From positions 310,001 through 374,000 of the forward strand of contig CADCXA010000039.1 of assembly GCA_902806565.1 (NCBI GenBank): a stretch of 64,000 bases of DNA, in the 5' to 3' direction. Shown here in pieces: positions 21,025-33,463 of this stretch. Both the position numbers and the translations under genes were made by a program. Each line of letters starts with the position of its first letter. The stretch's first letter is position 1. The notes beneath the pieces are model-generated. The model saw only the letters and a list, made by a program, of their open reading frames with translations, had not been told where the DNA came from and did no database searches. The stretch is from Hypoxylon rubiginosum (taxonomy: Eukaryota; Ascomycota; Sordariomycetes; Xylariales; Hypoxylaceae).

Positions 21025-21543
21025 TCAAAACAGGTAACTCGTATAAGAACGGTTGAGCCACGAGATGGGTTGCATGATTCGCAGTCCTTCAACAGGGAAA
21101 TCAATTCCCAGAGGCAAACACAAAAAGAGGTGGTATCAAATCGAATTTAGATAGAGCAGGTTAGGTATATACTCACTCCCAATCCTCCACCAGTTCCCGA
21201 GACCCCGTTGCTCCATTTTGCCGCTAAAGTCAGCTACAGAGGTGACCTCTTCGAAGCCTCCATCTTGGATCTGGTCAGCAGACCGCATCTGGTTGGCAGC
21301 CGGTTTCCACGCGCACTGGAAATTCTTGTATCGTAAAGTCTGGACGGTGTTCACCCAGCTACTGACGGCCACTTCGCTAACCCCCTCGGCGTACATGATC
21401 CCCGGTGAACCGCTGCTGCGGACGAGCACGTTCACGTTGTACAGGGCGGCCGCCTTTTTGACGTGCGCAAGCTTCTTGCGACTAGTAATGTGATGAGTCC
21501 GTATAAGAGCCGTGAAAATATTTGTGCTCTGGCCCATTGCCAT
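21025..21543 (-). CDS. short DUF1115 (RWDD2-type C-terminal) protein
   Basis: The main exon 21543-21177 encodes 122 residues that match the DUF1115 module found at the C-terminus of RWDD2 proteins: LIRTHHITSRKKLAHVKKAA, VLVRSSGSPGIMYAEG, WVNTVQTLRYKNFQC and FSGKMEQRGLGNWWR. The ATG at 21543 follows a TTTCCAG that could also be a splice acceptor, so an upstream exon may be missing; I see no RWD domain upstream. A GTGAGT donor at 21176 ends the exon just after NWWRIG. One possible short terminal exon is 21086-21025, but its acceptor and branch site are weak. The module is thought to bind RNA or protein; the role in fungi is unknown. Confidence 0.55.
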
Positions 21544-23166
21544 TGCGACGCCCGCATTCCTGGAAACCAGAAGGTAATTCTGTCAAGACAAATTCAACGT
21601 CTAGCAACAGATTGATGAGTCGGATTCGAATTAATCGACTAATCCAAGAGACAACAGAACGATTCAGACTCGGTTATTCTTCGGCAAAATACTTTTACCT
21701 AAGCCAATTATATGGCCCGGAGTCTCTCCGAAGTGAGTTGTCCAATGGGTATCACGTGCCTTGTGCCAGGTGTCAGCCGCATCATTTGTTCTTCTAGTAC
21801 CTTAGGTACCTATTTAGGTACTCAGTGGACCCCCGTGAGACCTGAAGTAGACCTCAAAAATTACAACGCGTGTAGAAATTATGTACTACTTCATGCTCTG
21901 GTCTAATGACCACCACCTATAGCCGGTGTAGCTTTATCCCGCCCACGTTGTCGAGATATTCTCCAATTTCTTAACGGCGCAGTATATTCAGCTATGTTCA
22001 GGTCTAGGCACATCTATCACGTAATATATTTCACTCTGGGTAGGGGTATTTGTAGCTACTAGTGACTAATCATAAATAATCTCACTCGTCACTCGTAGAC
22101 GTATGATAGCAATGCTGATATCCTCGTGCTATTATCTGTCCAGAGGCATGTTGCTGTACGCTATCAAACAATGTGCTTTGAGCCTAGGTAGATACTATAA
22201 ACTCACATCATCCAGAAGGTGTCCATGTTTCTGGCTATATAACGAGATTCCGCCCAGTATATGATCATCTTTCTTAGTACATTTCCCCCTTTTATCTGGC
22301 CCAAGTAGTTAAATGTAATGTTATCCGTAACGATGGCCTCACTTCATGTTACTAGCATGTGTGGTGAACGTAGTCGGCATGCAGGATAGGGTTAGCGATA
22401 AATTGGACTGAGGATCGAGAACGTGGCCGAATAGACACCAGAATTGGAGGTCAACGTCAATCGTTCAATGCGCCACCCAGTAACCGCCAATACACCGCCC
22501 ATGGCTACCATCCTAGTCTTCTCCCAGTTGGTTCTGTTTTGGTTGCAACACAGGACCTGCGCTCATTCCAACACGCCAGAAGTCCGCCGAACTTCTTCTT
22601 CTATCTCCACAGATCGTCGGACAATTACGTTGCAAGCCCCTTTAGGCGCGAGACCATTCTAGTCGTGGAAGTTTGAGAATGGTCAAGGAGCAGTGTGTCG
22701 ATGTCGACGGGTATAGGTTCCATCTGTAAGCTGTGCTGGAGAAAGACTAGCAAGTTAGCAAGTTATTATATTAGAGCGATAGTCTCTCGTAGTTCGTATA
22801 GTATTTTACAGACAGATCCAATCAGATAAAACCGTGCCTTGGGAATAGACACCCGATCGTCGGAGAATAATCATTGAAGTACACTTACATCAAAATTCCC
22901 ACCTGCTTCAGCAACATCGACGCCCCAATCGAATTGCCTCGAGGGGGGAAGGTTCTCGAGAAACAAAAACGAAATAATGATAATAATAATGATAATAATA
23001 CCCCCCTCGCTCCCCGAAAACAACCGCCCCAATATGTGCACATGGAATTTGGCTCTCTTGTTTATCGACGCACCATTGTGGATCAACACTTATTAAAGCT
23101 TCTTCCAAGCCAAACATAACGGGCTCCCTCCTCAACCTTGTAGACTAGGCAGTAGAGCGAAAGCGG
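21544..23166. other. intergenic, no supported gene
   Basis: No coding region with a recognisable product; moderately AT-rich, with short ATAATG-type repeats at 22974-22999. Confidence 0.5.
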
Positions 23167-24168
23167 TCAAGGATCTAAGGAGTCTGTCCCGCCGGGATAA
23201 TGATTCCCTTGGTTGGCTGTGGATAATAGAGGCTGATCGAAACCGTCGGAGAATCCATCTTCTGGATGACTCGCAATCGGGTCGACGGATATCGGGAGGT
23301 CGAAAGTCTTCTGAGGAATAGGAGACGGTCGGTCAGAGCCGAGAAGTATGCTGACATTTGCTGCGGCCACGGGATCGGACGCAAAGCCATGCATTTCCTC
23401 CTGGGGTGTCTGAATGCTATGGGCAGCGGTGCTCTCAGTAGGCTGAGGCCAGTCATCTCGGTCGAACAGGAGGTCCAAGAAGCCCTGCGGCACGACCTCT
23501 GTAGAAGAGTTACTCGAGTTATCGCTTGGTATAACTGAACTTGAGCTTATCGAAACCATAGGCTGCAAGGATGAGGCCGGAGTCGACGGCGTGGCAGCAG
23601 AAGGACTAAGGGTAGAAGCAAGCGTATCGACTGACTCTCCGAGTCTGATTTGCGCTAGGAGTTCGGCACCTTGTTGATTAGTCCCGCTTTGCAGGGCCCC
23701 AAAGACTAGTTCGAAATTCTGTAGCCTAGCTATATCATTGTCGCTCAACAGTTGCAGTTTAAGAATGTCCCGCCTGTTCACTTCGTATAGGCACGCATCG
23801 CCAGATTTGTTGCATCTACCGCAGGCCGGTCGGTTTCCATCACACTGTTGGGTATTTCAGCTTTCGAGCCCCTGAAGGGGGGCAGGGGGAGGCCGGGGGA
23901 CCGGGGGGGGCCGGGGGGGCATTATGGTTGGGCACGAATAGGGACATTGCGTACCTTTGCCTTCTTAACTTTGCACGGGGAGCACGCCTATGAATACGGG
24001 GTGTTATGGACAAACACGACCTCCTCCTAGTACGTAAGGTGTATGACTTACATTCCTTGTCAGATTCTTGCGAGGACCTGGCGTGGGCAGGGAGGTCGGG
24101 ATCGGGTTTCCACCACCGTTAGTTGGAGCCGGCGCTGGGGCGAGCTTCTTCAAACCGCGCGGCTCCAT
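23167..24168 (-). CDS. short Zn2Cys6 transcription factor
   Basis: 275 residues from exons 24168-24052, 23987-23955 and 23844-23167. The zinc cluster is assembled only by splicing: exon 2 (33 bases, 11 codons) gives ACSPCKVKKAK and exon 3 begins CDGNRPACGRCNKSGDAC, giving the canonical CX2CX6CX6CX2CX6C spacing. Introns start GTAAGT and GTACGC and are both in phase 0. After the cluster comes a helical module (LSDNDIARLQNFELVFGALQ ... LLAQIRLGESVDTL) seen after the DNA-binding domain in many Sordariomycete regulators. The rest is Ser/Thr/Pro/Asp-rich and may be an activation domain. There is no large fungal middle-homology domain. Likely a nuclear DNA-binding regulator; targets unknown. It is divergent from the other Zn2Cys6 gene at 29154. 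Confidence 0.8.
23876..23922. repeat. G-rich tract inside an intron
   Basis: A run of G homopolymers with few other bases on the plus strand (C-rich on the transcribed strand), located in the second intron of the short Zn2Cys6 gene and accounting for that intron's 110-base length. Confidence 0.8.
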
Positions 24169-27100
24169 GTAATATACAGGTTGGCAGAGATCTAGGGGAC
24201 GTCATAGGTAGTATTGTAGCCGAATACGGAAATGCTTCGTAGTCGAGGGAGTTTGGGTAATAGAAGATCAGCTGAAAGAAAGCTGAGCCAATCATACGGG
24301 ATAGTTTATCATATAATACTAAGAAGGTTAAGGAGTACCGACGACTTGATCATATTCATCTTCGAGGAGACCAAAACGCGGTGCTCCACGGAAATGATCG
24401 CCCAGCGCTTCGGAACCAGCTCCGGCTATCCAATAAAAAGAGTCTGGGTCCCCTAGTTATTGGAATCTATGGGAGACCCTTCTACTCCGTCACAAGTTAG
24501 CAGGGGTGAGTTAGAATTGACGACTACGCTACGTAAGGGAACGGCGACACTATCTCCGCCCCTCTGCCACGATATCTGAGCTCTCAAGTTGCCCTCACTC
24601 GATCTCTAGGGCAGAGAGGGCAATCGGGGGAGAGGGAGACAACAAGTAACGAGGGTATGGAGTTAGCCCAGGAGGCCGGCAATCTAATCGATCAGGATCA
24701 GTTAAAACACACGCCGTATCAGAGGACAGTACCCCTAAGGCTTCGCTTAAACCCCCTACCCACCAGCCCATACGCACCCTAATAATAGGATCTCGCGGTT
24801 GTACAAATACCCCTTTTTGTACATATGCATTTTCCCCGCACTAGGACCTTTATGTCGTCCTGGTTTTTGAGATATCCTTAAATTAAATGCACTTAAATGC
24901 ATACATGTGTTACTACCATGTAGTACAGATCCACGTGATACCCCTTATAACCATCTTCTTTCTCTGGACTGAGCCCCAGACTTCAGTTGTAAAACGCTCG
25001 CACTAGCAATCTACAAGTAATGCGGTCTCATTCGCTTCTTTCGCATTCGAGAGGGCTATCTGGTAATTAAAATAGTAACTAAATCAAGCCAAGATCGATA
25101 AAGCCATTCATGTGCGACGTGCAGCTACATATGTCAATTGGCAATTAATGGTAGTACATAAATCGATCCACTATCTTATTTGCAAAGGGAATTGTATACA
25201 AAGTTGTTAGCGTAGGTTATCGAGCAGAACACTGACGATGTTGAATAGAGCCGCATTTATTATAAAACTTTAGGTTGAATTACATATAAGTATGGAGAAC
25301 ACGGACGGCTAAGGAGGAGGAGACTAGGTAGCATATGTGTCTATTTCCAAACACTCTACCTCGTCTTCAGCTATTAAATTCTTGGATAGGCCTAGTATGA
25401 GACCAATAAGTTTTCTTAGGAGCAATTTTAGGTCCAAGAAAGAAGAATTTACCAGCGGCTAGGAAGCAGAGAATATAATCGATCGAAATACGAGCCCAAA
25501 CAAGAGTCATCATCAACTCCTACTCAAAAGAGCCTGAATCGTACAACCTAGGGCAGCACCTGGACCCCTAAATAAATCTGCTGGCAACGAAGTAATCTGA
25601 CCAACACTACTGGCCAATATATCGAGGTGGAATCCTCTCCGGTGCGGAGACGCTCTCGATCCTTCCTATCCATTGCAACCTCCGCGACCCTGAGGATATG
25701 TGTACGATATCATGATGTATTAGCCACCTATTTGGTGCATTTCCGGGGCCTAGTCCGAGCAAACAATAAAGAGGTATCAAGCCGTGCCAGCCCAATTATT
25801 CGGCCAAGTTGGACAGAACGTTCCCCCCGACCTACCCAAATTAACAGAATGGATTGATTATCGATCGGGCCATTGAACCATTGAGCTGTCTAAGGAACTA
25901 TTCTAGATCTCGGGATCGTACTTGAAGTTCATCTTCCAATCATTACAGAATAGGCAATGAAAACCACAAGGCATATCTACCTAGGTATATTTAAATGCTA
26001 CTTACCTACCTATCTACCTACCTACCTACCTACCTACCTACCTACCTACCTACCTGGTACCTAGGCCGATCCTCTTTTTGTCCAGTTCTTTTGTTACCCC
26101 GTCAAGAAGCCCCAGGAACTCCCATCTAGCCACGGTAGACTTTTTAGACATCGATAGTTCCTTGCTTAACAAACGACGACAATATTCCCCATCCTACAAA
26201 CCATCACGACTCACAGCTTCGCTCGTTCGCGGTACTTCTCTACCGAATGTTGTTTCCCACTTAAACCTGAACCAGTCCATTTCCGGTCAAAGCAGGAGCA
26301 AAAGCCGGCGAACTTGACCCTGTGGATCCATATCACCCTCGCTACGACGCTGAAAACCCTACTCTGCTAGAGGATATAGAATTCGACTCTCGAACCCCCA
26401 GTATCTAAAGTGACCGTCATTGGGAAGCCTTTCTATTGGAGGTAGTAGTTTTTGATCAACACACACTCACTAGAGTACTTCCGTGAAAGCCCAGTAGAAC
26501 GTATGATGATCTTATAAGTAGACATTTCTTCTTTTCGTCGTTATTAGGACCTCTCCGTTTGGCATGTGGGCTGATTCCATCCATTAATGAACAGGATTCT
26601 GTATCATTGTGCTTTGCTCCATCGCCTCGATTATCAGTGTAGCTGCTGGGGTACACACCGTTCGGGAGCGCATCCAGGAGGTAAGTATATAATATTCAGA
26701 AGGGCATTCAGTGCGAAAAGGAGATTGCGCGGTGTGGTGCTGAGTATCGAAATAAGGGCATACGCATTCAGGCTTCGCTTGCCGAGGATTTCGAATTGAA
26801 CGGCAGTCAATGACAATGCCTACGCGAGAAAAATCGCACCGGGCTAGCATATGCCGTCGAAAAGGGAAGAAAGTAGCTGCAAGTCTTCAGGCAAGGGGAA
26901 AATATTTTGCTCCCGAGCGAGACGGCCTGAAATATGCGGTATACCGACGCATTGCGCATCCAAGTTCTCGGACTCAAGAACGAGGGGTTGAGCTATGGCC
27001 TATGCGATTGCTTAGTTATACAGAACTATGTAGTTGAAGCAGCTAGGCAGATTGTCCAACCTAGAAGAATCGTGATCGAGTTGTAACTGTCGATACCTGA

Positions 27101-29153
27101 TTTATTTTCCCCCTACCCATCGCGTTTTTTCCCTACCCGTCGGGTATCCCTATATTTTTTTTCTTTCTTGACCATCTCTTAACCTCCTCCCTAGACGTCA
27201 AGAGTTATTTCCTCGAACAGTTAAATATCAGATACATATACCTCCGGAGTCCATTTTCTAACTTCTCCGAGCAAATATAGCCGAGGGCTTTTCGCTATGA
27301 AAATACCCATCCAAAATAAACCGACCCACGCACCCATGAACTACCCACGGGTACCCGATAGGTAGGTTTTCGTTAATCCATAGGCAGCCATAGGTCGGTA
27401 GGTGTTGGGTGGTGGGCTTTTTGGCGAAGCCTAGGCGGTCTTAATTCGATCTCGATCTCGATCGTTCGTGTTCATGATGACTGAGAGGAGGCGCCTACAG
27501 GCATTGAGGGGATATTATAAGCGTGGTGGGAAGGCTCCAGGTTTAAATATATGGCCTGTGGTAACATGAATTCGCTGGATTGAAGAGCATTTGGGAGTAG
27601 ATGGAGAGGGAAGTTGTGGATTTGTGTCTTCCTATGCGCAGAATTCGGTCATCTGCCAGAGTGTTGACCGCAGAGATGAATCAACTACTGGCACAGCTTT
27701 GCTGGAAATTAACGATCCCGGGGGGAGCTACAATTTTTGTGCCCAGTCCGGTGGCTTTGTCGTTTGTATGCTTCCGCCGCCTGCTGAGAGCCTCGGACAC
27801 CTGACCTGGTTTACTTGGGATCCCACTATTACCGCAAGTGATATCCCGCGGCAAGGGAACAGCAAAGGGGCGAAACAAAAATCATTCTTCTTCTAGCCAA
27901 TGAGTCATTTGAGGGATCATCAAATTGCTGACATCTGATAAGTTTGCGGATGTATACGACTATGAATCAATTTGCCCCCTTATTATTGCATTCTGATTAC
28001 AGGTATATTTAATACTAGCTACTCCTCCTCTCATTCTATATTTCCTTTATACAGGTTTTATCAATCATCCAGGCAGGCGGCTTCGAGGCTTTTATAGGCG
28101 TGCTTGGCTTCTATATCGACATCAGACCGTCTGAATGGGCTGCTTGCTTAGGAGAGGTATCCGCACAAATCGCACGACGACAGACCACGATGTCACAACA
28201 TTGATATTGGAACTATGCTCCGGGACACAGATACTTTGTTGGCGAATATGTAACTGTCTGCTTTATGGGTACCTCCCTCTAACATTTTGCGATTCCTTTG
28301 ATTGGAACGTATGTAAGATATTAGGGATATTTCCCCGTTACAGCATAAACTGGTGACTTATTTTCTTTATTTTATTTGCCTTTTCCTACGTTTCCTACAC
28401 GGCCGGCACTTGCAATGAAGCAAAAAGCTTCCCCATCTAACAACATTCCCGGCTTTACCTCTATGTATCCATAACTTTAGAAGTTCTCTAGATCCTAGAT
28501 CGGACGTACCAACTCGACATTACGCCTAATCATAGCCCCATGCAGATATTCAAGGAATATATAATATCAAAGTGAACTCCCTCGCTAGACACCCAGGCAA
28601 GGTCCAGTCGGTAACTGCTTACTTGTGGATCACCCCTTAGCCACCCTAATTGCTTAACAAGCCCTGCGTGTTTTACCAGTTCTGCTCGCCTGTAGAAGCT
28701 ACTTACGGCTAATGCTTTCGGTCCCCATTGGCAAAGACAGAGTCTTTATAAACTTGATAGATCACCGCTTAGAGCCAAACATAAGTTTCCTAACCACGCT
28801 GCCAAGTCGTGACTAGAAGCCGACCACCGTGTGGGTCTGGATCATGGTCCGTCCCGGTTGCATTCTTGCTGTTTTGCATGGGAGCGCCACACTTGGGACC
28901 ACCTAACCTCATAGATTTGCCCCCCCGGACTGCTAGGTGTACCCGATCCTAGCTTAGTTACACTAGAGGCGAATGCATACGTGCAATACAAAGATGGTGG
29001 TGAGCCTCTATCAAGGACAGAGGCACCATAACCCCTTCACTCACTGCTTGTTTACCTACGTATGCTATAGAGCATAAACACCACCACCTCCGACATCAGT
29101 AGCAGTATAAACTACGGTTGAACATAGGAGGGCTTAGATCTCCTGTCTTCTGT
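24169..29153. other. 5 kb gene-poor divergent region
   Basis: Shared upstream space of two Zn2Cys6 genes. I see no recognisable protein in either strand, only frames under ~100 codons. It contains the TACC microsatellite (26003-26055), an ACCTAGGT palindrome (25979-25986), an ATCTCG triplet repeat near 27444-27463 and AT-rich patches around 24780-25450. It could hide decayed transposon or non-coding transcription units, but nothing supports a call. Confidence 0.5.
26003..26055. repeat. TACC microsatellite
   Basis: About thirteen copies of the tetramer TACC with one interruption (TATC), ending in a GGTACCTAGG palindrome. Confidence 0.9.
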
Positions 29154-31534
29154 ATGTCGCAACCTCTGCGGCTACTCTTGCCCAACTCCCCCAACCCTCC
29201 TCGCGTCGAAGTTCTCTCGCAGACCCAACATCGTACTAAACGAGTGGCCATCCCGGCAGCCTGTGAAGCGTGTCGGAAGAGGAAGAGCAAGGTCGATATC
29301 TTCTCGAACCCGTCGGTATCCCTAGCTAAAGATTGACCGGAACGCAGTGTACCGCCGAACGGCCACGATGCGCAGTCTGCGTCGAACGACAAACTCCCTG
29401 CGAATATACGACACTCCCTACAGAAACCCATCTCCGAGCCCAAAAACGCAAGCTAACCAATCTCGAGATCAGATGCCAAGCTTACGAAGACTTGTTTGGC
29501 ATCCTACGATCTCGACCCGACGATGAAACAAACCAGGTTCTACAGCGGCTTCGTATGGGGGAAGATGTGCAAGCAATTGTTAGGGCAGTCCAGGACGGCG
29601 ATCTGCTCCTCCAGCTCTCACTGAAGCCAGACCTTCGATTCCGATATGAGTTCCCATATATTCGGGAGATGCCGCCTCACTTGGATGACCCGAAAAACCC
29701 ATACATCCGCTCCATCTTGTATGAGAAGACAGCTGTTGTGTCGTCGCAACCGTCCGCGTACCTCGACACACTGCGGGATGTTGAAGACGAGTCGCAAAAG
29801 ATATATCTCGTACCATATCATACCGCTGAACTCATTGACTCTCGAATAGCGTCTGCAAACGTGTCGAGCTGGACCAAAGTGTCCTCTGACAACCCGATGT
29901 TGCGGGTGCTTTTGCAAATATATTTTCTCTTCGAATTCCCCTTCCATCCTTATTTCCACAAGGATACGTTCCTCGAGGATCTGTTGGTTGGTAGCAGGCG
30001 ATTTTGTTCGCCTTCTCTGGTGAATGCCGTCCTCGGAGCCGCATGGGTAAGAACGCTTTGCGACTTAAATCCAACACGTAAAAGTTAACACACGCTAACT
30101 CCGCGAGAAGCATGGCTATAGCAAGATGAAGAGTAGAGCCGCATACTGGCTCCCCGACAATCTTGGATACCGCTTCCTCGCTGAGGCCCGCAGACTTTTC
30201 GAGCTGGAACAGGCGAATCCCACAATCACCACAGTACAAGCAGGGGCAATTATCAACCTGATATCCAACAACAACGGTATTGATAGCATCAGTTGGGTGT
30301 ATATAGACAAGTCCATTAAAATGGCCCAGAGCATATCTCTCTTGTCGCCAAGCCCGGACGAGAGCAGAGAGTGGCAGCTAGCAGCGTCAGCAACTGCCTG
30401 GTCTTTGTTCAACTGGCAAGCGTAGGTCAATCGACGCCCGGGAGATTATGGTTCTTTGACCGCTTATACTCACACACGTATTTCCCATAATTAGGCTCGT
30501 CGCTTTCCACACATTTCAACCCCCGATCTTGAGAGACCCACCAACTCGACCACTCCCCGAAGTCAACGATTACGGAGAAATATGGGTACAATATCCCCTC
30601 GGCCGGGAACCAGTCCCTATATTCAACGGCTTAGTTTTCAGGGCAATATCGGAGTTTCGCGTAATCATGAACGAGATCGCGGGACTGTCGTTCGGTCGCC
30701 CTAAATCCTTCAGCCGAATGTCGCTTGATGCTGCTCTAGGATATAGGTCGAGGCTCCTGGTCTGGTATGGAAACTTGCCCGAGCCGCTGTGTGCTCGCCA
30801 TATCGCTTTGCCATCCCATCTCAATATACAGTGAGCTTTTCTCGCCGAATCTGGGAGGCAGTACGGTTGTGGCTATATCTGCGTTACTGACGGCGATTAG
30901 TATTCATTACCATGTCCTTCTCATCGGTCTGTTCGAGCCGTTCGTGCAGATGGGTTATATACATACAGAGGCGAACCCGAGTACGATAGTTGGCCACTCA
31001 AAAGCATACTTTGAAACACTCATGAGGGTCTACTATCTACGCCACGGCTTCGAGTCTTTAGATGTCACCCTCATCCAATTTCTGCATCTGCTAGGGTTTA
31101 GCGCCCTCAGGGACTTGTCGTTGGCGGAACAGGGCACCGCAGCGAGCGAGGCTATACGATCTACACTAATACTCTGCGCCAAGGGGTTATGGGAACAGGG
31201 GCAGAATTACTATTTGTCGGAAGCAATCTTCCGCATGTTCAGGCAGTCCATGAATCTAGAAGAAGCCCTGCTCCTCCGAGAAATCATCGAGATCGAAGAC
31301 TACGATGGTCGGTTGGATCATATGATCCAGGAGACACGGTCCCGGTGGCCCATAGGAACCTTCAGTTTGACAGATGAAAATGGGGACCGCACGCTTGAGC
31401 ATTTCATCTGCTGGCGGCAGCGATATCTGCAGGACAAGACACAGGATGGCACGGCCATGGACCAAGATGGGTGCAGCGCCACATCGCCAAGATATCCCGA
31501 ACGTTACGGACTGTCTCCGGTAGCACAAGGGTAA
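29154..31534 (+). CDS. Zn2Cys6 transcription factor, NirA-like architecture
   Basis: 705 residues from five exons: 29154-29291, 29348-30046, 30111-30421, 30495-30830, 30901-31534. The zinc cluster CEACRKRKSK-CTAERPRCAVC...C is split by intron 1 directly after the sixth residue following Cys2, the usual place. A coiled-coil-like dimerisation helix follows (LRAQKRKLTNLEIRCQAYEDL). The central part is the fungal middle-homology region (AAWHGYSKMKSRAAYWLPDN, LGYRFLAEARRLFELEQ, LLIGLFEPF), closest in wording to nitrate-regulator NirA and its many paralogues. Introns 2-4 use GTAAGA, GTAGGT and GTGAGC; intron 1 uses GTCGAT. Likely a nuclear activator of a catabolic or secondary pathway; the target genes are not evident nearby. 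Confidence 0.85.
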
Positions 31535-33463
31535 AGAGACAATCATTACGAAAACTGTAGTAGCTGCTATTTGATCCCGGCCGTCTTGCATTTTGGATGG
31601 TCCTTAGGAAGCAGCCGTGGTGCGGGCAACAGGAACTAATGACAACGAGTTGTAGCCATTTGCCACGCCATGCCGCGCCATACCACGCCACGTTCTCCAT
31701 CTCCCTTGCCTATCCGAGCGGCCGAGGAGCCCCTGACAGACCCCCCCCCCCGCGTCCAGTTGGATATCCGCAGCCGTGATCAGCTTTTGACATTGCATCA
31801 CGGTCCAATCACGACCAAGGTCGAGGTAACAGGGTGATCGATGGCCCCGCTTCACGGCCCAGCACTGATTAGCCGCCGATTGTATGCTTCCAGGCTCGCC
31901 ACCCCTATCTCTACTGGGTCAACTAGTATAGCAAGCCATTTTATGTTATTTGACCGTCCGATCATTACTAATAACGAGTCCGATTCCTAGGCTTTAACAC
32001 GAATAAATCGATATAAATATTATTTTAAGCGAAAAGGAAAAAGATCTAAAAAGAAAGAAAAATTTAACTCAAACATTAAATTAATTAATTATTAACTAGG
32101 TACTTATCGCCACCTTGCCGTTATTAACAGCCGGAAGAAAACATTTCAACCTTTTTACCTTAATTACTTAAGTCTAAAGTAGCAATACCACGAACCTGCA
32201 AAGAAAATATCACGGTCCTGGTTTATCGGGGTTTTTTATCCTTTTAATACCTACCTCCTATTATTCACATTAGCTAGGGGTGGGCTAATGAATAAGCAAG
32301 TGTTAATATTATAATAATAAGTAACTCGTTGTCACGAAGCCAGCCATGCGATAAGGAAACAACTATGTCATTACATAAAGAGCTATAAACCTAAGGGGTT
32401 ACAAAGTCCCAGGAGGTCAGGATAAAAGGACCTATCCCTTCCTCTTATACCCATAAGCCTGTAATCCCTATCCAGGACCCTTAGCCTCTTATTCTGGCCA
32501 TAAGGACTCCGTGACTCCTATCTGGGCCCTGGGGGTGACCAACAGATCCGTAGCTCAGCTCAGGGCTATGGTCCTGACCAGGTACAGGGACAACAACTTG
32601 GTCAACTTCGTTACGCGGCGAGCTATCAACCTAGCTGCTGTCCGTCATCGGCATATTCTAGAAAGTCCCAAGATGTCGCCTCAACAAGGTTGGACTCTAC
32701 TCTTGTAAGAGTAACCTTGCGCTTAGGCCTGTTAGGGGATGGAAGGATACTGAGGGAGCAGATTAAGAATATTGCCGAAAAATATCTTAGATCGGCATAT
32801 AAGCCACTGTTTCGCGCCACATGTGCCACATCCACATCCCACCACCACCACACACTAGGTACATGTACGTATACGACTTCCACGTGCAAGTTGTTACCGG
32901 TCCTGATAAGTCATGGCCACGTGACATGGTACCATCCTACCATCCTGCCATCTTATGTACCATCCAGCTGTACCATCCTACCATTCTCCCTTTGCCGGAC
33001 ACCTAGGATGCCAGGTCAGCTTCTTCCTTCGAAGGTTCCTAAGCGGTCAAGGGCCTGGCTTTATTCCTCAAGAGCGCGACAACTCTGGAATTTTTGCTCG
33101 GCACAATAGTAGTGACAGGGTAGTAAGATCGAGCAGCTTTTTTCCAATGAGAATTTCAATGAAAACGTCATGGCTTAGCGTCGTGCATTTACGCCCTACC
33201 AGCCTGCGCCGTTCTACTACCAAAAGTCTTTGAGCGCCTTAATTCCGAAACCCGAGATCTACCTCGGAAATCCGAGCTGCTTACCTCCCTAAAGTCCACT
33301 GCTTCGTCATTCCAACTGTCCCAATGTCTAGGTATGTGTGAGGAATCTAATTGCTTTTGTGAACGCTCTCGATTGATCTCATCAATCTAGCAAATTTGAT
33401 TTCCCCCGAGGCCTCGCCAACTTGCGCGCAGTACCCTACTTCCGTGGATTCACATCCGGAATA
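31535..33463. other. intergenic, AT-rich patch and possible decayed repeat
   Basis: 31930-32330 is clearly more AT-rich than its surroundings. 32390-32760 has short mirrored motifs (TCCCAGGAGGTCAGG, GGGCCCTGGGGG) and an open plus-strand frame (32511-32708) without a domain, which could be a degenerate transposable element. Polypyrimidine promoter-like sequence precedes the next gene. Confidence 0.4.

Noticed and set aside
20537..21061. 174-codon minus-strand frame
   Set aside because: Starts at GTG, has no domain and Ser/Thr-rich content; more likely downstream sequence of the DUF1115 gene.
27100..27420. CTACCC/GGGTA-rich stretch as telomeric repeat
   Set aside because: Irregular and not TTAGGG; no array. 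Probably simple C-rich sequence.
27591..27896. 101-codon plus-strand frame in the gene-poor interval
   Set aside because: Three overlapping frames of similar length, none with a recognisable motif; no splice partners found.
33422..33463. Extra 14 codons upstream of the large Zn2Cys6 gene
   Set aside because: The longer frame begins at TTG; the first ATG is 33464.
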